Of a stretch of DNA of 64,000 nt, positions 60,146 to 64,000 are shown in pieces. The position numbers and the translations under genes were made by a program. Source of the stretch: Brevibacillus fulvus. Lineage in GTDB: Bacteria > Bacillota > Bacilli > Brevibacillales > Brevibacillaceae. The notes below the pieces were generated by a model. It had not been told where the DNA came from. It saw only the letters and a list, made by a program, of their open reading frames with translations, and ran no database searches. Location: the NCBI RefSeq assembly GCF_016908525.1, contig NZ_JAFBEB010000001.1, positions 250,501 through 314,500 of the forward strand, read 5' to 3'. Each line of letters begins with the position of its first letter. The first letter of the stretch is position 1.

Positions 60146-60550
60146 TTGAAAATTGCACTGATCGCGCATGATCGTAAAAAAGAGGAAATGGTTCAGTTGA
60201 CCCTCGCCTATGAATTGATCCTGGCCAAACACGAGTTGTTCGCGACCGGAACGACAGGGCAGCGGATTATGGAAGCTACTTCTCTGCAAGTGACAAGATT
60301 TTTGTCCGGGCCATTAGGGGGCGATCAGCAAATTGGTGCCATGATTGCCCGCAACGAAATGGATGTTATCATCTTTTTGCGCGATCCATTGGCGGCTCAA
60401 CCCCACGAGCCTGACATACAGGCACTGATCCGCTTGTGCGATGTTCACAAAATTCCGGTGGCGACCAATATGGGGACAGCGGAAATTTTGCTGACCGCGT
60501 TAGCCAACGACCAAATCGCATGGCGAGAAATTATTCACAAGGAGCAGTAA
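60146..60550 (+). CDS. mgsA: Methylglyoxal synthase
   Basis: A 134-residue enzyme converting dihydroxyacetone phosphate to methylglyoxal and phosphate. [13 protein letters not shown] opens the family, [11 protein letters not shown] and [15 protein letters not shown] form the phosphate site, the catalytic Asp is in FLRDPL, and [11 protein letters not shown] closes it. The start is TTG with GGGGAGAGG upstream. Confidence 0.96.
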   Translation: MKIALIAHDRKKEEMVQLTLAYELILAKHELFATGTTGQRIMEATSLQVTRFLSGPLGGDQQIGAMIARNEMDVIIFLRDPLAAQPHEPDIQALIRLCDVHKIPVATNMGTAEILLTALANDQIAWREIIHKEQ

Positions 60551-60555
60551 CGATC

Positions 60556-61251
60556 ATGGAATCATTAGACATTTTAGCGATTGGCGCCCATCCTGATGAC
60601 GTCGAGATTGGCGCGGCGGCAACCTTGTTAAAAGCTGCCAAGGCCGGAAAGCGCGTCGGCATTCTCGATCTTACGTTGGCGGAGCTTTCCTCCAACGGCA
60701 CGGTGGAGAGACGGCAGGCAGAAGCGGCGGCAGCATCCGAATTGATCGGCTTAACCGCCCGGTACAATTTTGCTTTCCCCGATCGCGGACTGGAGCCAGT
60801 TCGCGAACAGGCGATCGAGCGGGTTGTCGAACTGATCCGGCAGACGCGTCCGGAAGTGGTCTTGGCTCCTTATTGGCAAGATCGTCACCCTGACCACGAG
60901 AGCGTGAGCCGCATCGTCCGCGAAGCGGTGTTTAATGCCGGCATATACAAATACCATGCGGATCCGCAGTGGCCGGCGTATCGCCCCAGCCGCTTGCTTT
61001 ATTATTTTATCAATTCGCCGGCGGCTCCCGGTATCGTGGTCGATGTCAGCGACGTATATGAGCAAAAACTGGATGTTTTGCGTTGCTATCGCAGTCAGTT
61101 TGAACGGGAAGAAAATAGCGTAAGCACCCCGCTCAACAATGGTTATATCGAAGCGGTCGCTTATCGGGAGCGCCTGTTTGGCCAGCAGACAGGCGTGCAG
61201 TATGGTGAGGGTTTTATCAGTGCTACTCCGTTTGTTGTAAACGGCTTGTAA
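60556..61251 (+). CDS. bshB1: Bacillithiol biosynthesis deacetylase BshB1
   Basis: A 231-residue LmbE-family zinc deacetylase that converts GlcNAc-malate to GlcN-malate. The zinc motif is GAHPDDVE (about residues 10-17), and LTLAELSSNGTVERR and YWQDRHPDHES (second metal/catalytic block) are typical of BshB1. The ATG at 60556 follows mgsA by five bases. bshA follows. A paralogue (BshB2) lies at 5.5-6.2 kb. Confidence 0.95.
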   Translation: MESLDILAIGAHPDDVEIGAAATLLKAAKAGKRVGILDLTLAELSSNGTVERRQAEAAAASELIGLTARYNFAFPDRGLEPVREQAIERVVELIRQTRPEVVLAPYWQDRHPDHESVSRIVREAVFNAGIYKYHADPQWPAYRPSRLLYYFINSPAAPGIVVDVSDVYEQKLDVLRCYRSQFEREENSVSTPLNNGYIEAVAYRERLFGQQTGVQYGEGFISATPFVVNGL

Positions 61252-61294
61252 ACTCCTGATCAAACCTTGGACAGAGCTAAAGGAGAGTACGAGG

Positions 61295-62407
61295 ATGAAT
61301 ATCGGGATTACTTGTTACCCTTCGTTGGGCGGTTCAGGTGTAGTCGCCACGGAATTGGGTAAACTTTTGGCGGAAAGAGGGCATCGCGTTCATTTTATCA
61401 CCTCTGGCATGCCATTTCGCTTGGGAAGTTTTCACCCCAACATTTATTATCATGAAGTAGAAGTGAATCATTATGATGTTTTTAAATATCCTCCCTATGA
61501 TTTGACATTGGCCAATCGCATGGCCCAAGTAGCAAGAAACGAAAAGCTGGACATCCTGCATGTGCACTATGCGGTGCCTCACGCGCTTTGTGCCTATTTG
61601 GCCAAGCAAATGGTCGGGGATCATTTGAAAATCGTAACCACGTTGCACGGAACGGACATTACGGTTTTGGGTTACGATTCCAGCCTGAGCGAGATGATCC
61701 GGTTCGGGATTGAACAAAGCGATGCGGTTACCGCCGTCTCCAACGATCTGATCAAAGAGACGAGGCGCTTGCTTCAAGTAGAAAAAGAAATCACCACTAT
61801 CTACAATTTCGTCGACAAACGCCGCTACTACCCCAAACAAGTCGATGAATTAAAAAAACGGTTTGCTCCGCAAGGCGAGAAAATCATTATGCACATCTCC
61901 AACTTTCGTCCAGTCAAGCGGACGCGGGATGTGGTGGAAGTTTTCCGCCGCGTTCATCAACAGATGCCGGCAAAATTGATTCTTGTCGGCGAAGGTCCAG
62001 ACTGGTGCGAAGTGCGCAATCAGCTGAACGAGTGGGGGTTGCAAGATGATGTCATTTATTTGGGCAAACAGGAAGATGTAGCCGAAGTGATCTCTTTGGC
62101 CGACGTCATGCTGCTGCCGTCGGAAAAGGAAAGCTTTGGCTTGGTGGCGTTGGAAGCGATGGCTTGCGGTGTGCCGGTGGTCGCTACCAATGCGGGCGGC
62201 ATCCCGGAAGTGGTCATTGATGAAGTGACTGGCTTCCTCTGTCCGATTGGCGATGTGGAGCGATTGGCTGCCAGAACGTTGCGGCTGCTGGAAGATGAAC
62301 AGTTGTACCGTCAGTTTTCCAATAACGGAATTCAACGATCCAATCAAGAGTTTTGTCATGAAACCATCGCAACCGCTTATGAATCGTTATACGAGCGGCT
62401 GCTTTGA
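61295..62407 (+). CDS. bshA: N-acetyl-alpha-D-glucosaminyl L-malate synthase
   Basis: A 370-residue GT-B glycosyltransferase (family 4) that joins UDP-GlcNAc and malate in the first bacillithiol step. The N-terminus MNIGITCYPSLGGSGVVATE, HVHYAVPHALCA and TTLHGTDIT are BshA-specific. The donor-site EKESFGLVALEAMACGVPVV lies at about residues 278-297. The ATG follows AAAGGAGAG. bshC is not in the window, as is normal for this locus. Confidence 0.97.
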   Translation: MNIGITCYPSLGGSGVVATELGKLLAERGHRVHFITSGMPFRLGSFHPNIYYHEVEVNHYDVFKYPPYDLTLANRMAQVARNEKLDILHVHYAVPHALCAYLAKQMVGDHLKIVTTLHGTDITVLGYDSSLSEMIRFGIEQSDAVTAVSNDLIKETRRLLQVEKEITTIYNFVDKRRYYPKQVDELKKRFAPQGEKIIMHISNFRPVKRTRDVVEVFRRVHQQMPAKLILVGEGPDWCEVRNQLNEWGLQDDVIYLGKQEDVAEVISLADVMLLPSEKESFGLVALEAMACGVPVVATNAGGIPEVVIDEVTGFLCPIGDVERLAARTLRLLEDEQLYRQFSNNGIQRSNQEFCHETIATAYESLYERLL

Positions 62408-62414
62408 TAAGCGG

Positions 62415-62486
62415 TTACAGTTTGTGTCGGGTCGTTGACTGGAGCAGCTTGGAGAGAACGATAAAAATCGCCATCAAGATTTTCAT
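62415..62486 (-). CDS. 23-residue hydrophobic microprotein (candidate)
   Basis: On the minus strand, ATG is preceded at eight bases by a perfect AAGGAGG. The 23-residue product starts MKILMAIFIVLSKLLQ and ends with a basic tail STTRHKL. This is a one-helix membrane peptide by appearance. It lies antisense in the 135-base gap between bshA and cca. The strong ribosome site and clean frame support it; length is too short for codon statistics. A toxin-like or regulatory membrane peptide is possible but unproven. Confidence 0.5.
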   Translation of the reverse strand: MKILMAIFIVLSKLLQSTTRHKL

Positions 62487-62542
62487 AGGCAGTGCCTCCT
62501 TGCGTTAAATGCTCGATTCGGCGAAGCGAAAGGGGATGGGCG

Positions 62543-63787
62543 ATGTTAAAAGAACAGGCGAACCAGATCCTGGCGAGGTTGGAAGAGAACGGGTTCGAAG
62601 CGTACTTCGTCGGGGGATGCGTGCGGGATTGGTTGCTGGGAAGACCGGTTCACGATATAGATATATGCACAAATGCCCATCCGCGCGATGTCATGCGTCT
62701 TTTTCCCGAGCATATTCCGACCGGTTTGCAGCACGGGACGGTGACCGTCAAGCAGGGGGATGCTTTGTTTGAAGTAACCACATTCCGTGTGGAAGGCAAC
62801 TATCGGGATTTCCGCCGGCCGGACGAAGTTCAGTTCGTCTCTGACTTGACAGAGGATTTGCAGCGGCGCGATTTCACGATCAATGCGATCGCGATGGATC
62901 GAGCAGGCACACTGTTTGATCCATTTCACGGCCTAGCCGATTTGCGCCAGCGTATCATCCGGGCGGTTGGTGAGCCGAAGCAGCGGTTTGCCGAGGATGC
63001 CTTGCGTTTGTTGCGCGCGGCCCGGTTTGCCGCACAGCTTGGGTTCGAGATCGAGCCGTTGACCTATGAAGCGATGAAACAGAGCGCAGACTTTTTGCCG
63101 CGGATTGCCGTTGAACGAATGCGCGACGAATTGAACAAGCTGCTGAACGGCGCATTCCCGCAGCAAGGCTTTCGGATCATTGGCGAGACAGGGCTGTTGC
63201 GCGGCTATGCCGAATGGGGGTTGCCAAAACTGTTTGCCTCTGCGGAAACGCAGGCATGGCGGCTTGTCCATTTGACGACCCTCCCGGAAAAATGGTCTTT
63301 GCTGTTTTATGCCGCTGGCAGCAGACAGCGTCAGACAGCGGAATTGACGCATTTTTTGCGCATGTCCAATAAAGAACAGGCGGAAATCGGCCGATTGGCT
63401 GCACTGCTTTTGCGAGTTGCCCCGGAGTGGGACAGGCCGGAATCTGTCAAGTGGGCGCCCTTGTTGCTAAACGTTGGCCGGCAACGTTGCCTGCAGCTTG
63501 CTTCTTTGCTGATGGCTTGCTGGCATGCGGCGCAGCCAACCGATTTACATACAGAGGTCGACGCGGCTTACCAACAGCTGCCGGTAAAAACTTTGCAAGA
63601 TTTGACAGTCAGCGGGAAGGACTTGCAGTTGCACCTGCAAAAAAAACCGGGGGACTGGATCGGACGCGTGTTGCAAGCGTTGTTGGTTCAGGTGGCTTTG
63701 CATGGGTTGGCCAACAGGCCAGAGACGCTGCTTGCAGCGGCAAAAAAAGAGGTGGAACGGGATGCATATCAAACAAAAAATACTTAA
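62543..63787 (+). CDS. cca: CCA tRNA nucleotidyltransferase
   Basis: A 414-residue class II nucleotidyltransferase adding CCA to tRNA 3' ends. YFVGGCVRDWLLGRPVHDID (about residues 23-42) carries the active-site DxD, RRDFTINAIAMD and RFAEDALRLLRAARFAAQL are the nucleotide-selection motifs. The C-terminal half is the variable tail. The ATG at 62543 has AAAGGGGATGGG upstream; the frame extends back to 62492. The last 26 bases overlap birA. The window's one tRNA already encodes its CCA, so here Cca would act mainly in repair. Confidence 0.95.
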   Translation: MLKEQANQILARLEENGFEAYFVGGCVRDWLLGRPVHDIDICTNAHPRDVMRLFPEHIPTGLQHGTVTVKQGDALFEVTTFRVEGNYRDFRRPDEVQFVSDLTEDLQRRDFTINAIAMDRAGTLFDPFHGLADLRQRIIRAVGEPKQRFAEDALRLLRAARFAAQLGFEIEPLTYEAMKQSADFLPRIAVERMRDELNKLLNGAFPQQGFRIIGETGLLRGYAEWGLPKLFASAETQAWRLVHLTTLPEKWSLLFYAAGSRQRQTAELTHFLRMSNKEQAEIGRLAALLLRVAPEWDRPESVKWAPLLLNVGRQRCLQLASLLMACWHAAQPTDLHTEVDAAYQQLPVKTLQDLTVSGKDLQLHLQKKPGDWIGRVLQALLVQVALHGLANRPETLLAAAKKEVERDAYQTKNT

Positions 63788-64000
63788 AGAATTTCATGCC
63801 AATCCGGATCAATTTGTCTCCGGGGAATATTTAAGCCAAGCTTGCCATTGTACGCGGACGGCTGTTTGGAAACATATCGAAGAATTACGCAAAGACGGAT
63901 ACCGGATTGAAGCGGTTCGCAAGTCGGGCTATCGCCTGCTGGGAGCGCCGGATGCGGTGACAGCCGCCGAAATTACGGCTGGGCTGTCAACCGAGCTGAT
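63762..64000 (+). CDS. birA: BirA bifunctional biotin ligase/repressor, N-terminal part (partial)
   Basis: The first 79 codons run off the window edge. They encode the winged helix-turn-helix of group II BirA proteins: LKEFHANPDQFVSGEYLSQA, then CTRTAVWKHIEELRKDGY and the wing IEAVRKSGYRLL. The ligase domain lies beyond the end. The ATG overlaps cca by 26 bases with AAAGAGGTGG upstream. cca-birA order is that of B. subtilis. Confidence 0.9.
   Translation, partial: MHIKQKILKEFHANPDQFVSGEYLSQACHCTRTAVWKHIEELRKDGYRIEAVRKSGYRLLGAPDAVTAAEITAGLSTEL

Overview
The window is a gene-dense, colinear chromosomal segment of a spore-forming Bacillota (class Bacilli) genome. It carries spoIVA, ypeB, spoVIF, ypjB, HU, TRAP, QcrABC and bacillithiol genes in an order very close to the Bacillus subtilis ypbB-to-birA region. 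Base composition looks moderate, roughly half G+C, and TTG/GTG starts are common. The mix of a Bacillus-like backbone with a UbiA/UbiX pair inside the menaquinone cluster would fit an Alicyclobacillaceae-type organism such as Effusibacillus or Tumebacillus, but that placement is an inference. I saw no phage, insertion sequence, CRISPR array or rRNA.

Layout. 1-4.5 kb: end of ypbB, recQ, a CPBP protease, a LysM protein, a thioredoxin-reductase-like enzyme and an unknown membrane protein. 4.8-13.2 kb: MecA-type adaptor, BshB2 deacetylase (minus), glutamate dehydrogenase, a secreted repeat protein with a copper-amine-oxidase-like C-terminal domain, asparaginase (minus), PrsW, a 53-residue cysteine protein and YpeB without sleB. 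13.3-26.4 kb: PilZ protein, YpfB, cmk-plsC-rpsA, fni, YphA, der-plsY-gpsA, spoVIF, DUF2768, two tandem [2Fe-2S] ferredoxins, YphF and spoIVA. 26.6-34.4 kb: HU, folE, a free-standing tRNA-Pro(GGG), a lytic transglycosylase, mtrB (TRAP), the menaquinone/heptaprenyl block hepS-menG-ubiA-ubiX-hepT, and ndk. 34.5-48.3 kb: cheR and the aromatic supra-operon aroC-aroB-aroH-[leader]-trpEDCFBA-hisC-tyrA-aroA. 48.3-54 kb: a degenerate amidohydrolase behind a promoter-plus-terminator leader, an ECF sigma/anti-sigma pair, TPR protein YpiA, an unknown protein, an IDEAL-domain protein and YpiF. 54.2-64 kb: qcrABC, ypjA, ypjB, a YitT protein (minus), mazG-dapB-mgsA-bshB1-bshA, a 23-codon microprotein frame (minus), cca and the start of birA.

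The best regulatory story is tryptophan control. mtrB at 28.9 kb encodes TRAP with its RNA-contacting Lys/Lys/Arg set conserved. About 9.4 kb downstream, the 279-base leader before trpE contains a promoter, thirteen NAG triplets at mostly five-base pitch, a candidate antiterminator overlapping those triplets, an 11-bp intrinsic terminator with a U-run, and a hairpin that would hide the trpE Shine-Dalgarno sequence. Everything needed for TRAP attenuation and TRAP-linked translational control is therefore visible in one window.

Other connected groups are bacillithiol (bshB2, bshA, bshB1; bshC not seen), menaquinone (hepS, hepT, menG plus UbiA/UbiX homologues) feeding the bc-type complex QcrABC, and sporulation/germination genes with sigma-G- and sigma-K-like sites. 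The most unexplained pieces are the 48.4-49.7 kb leader with its metal-ligand-less amidohydrolase, the tandem ferredoxins, and three very small genes with good ribosome binding sites.
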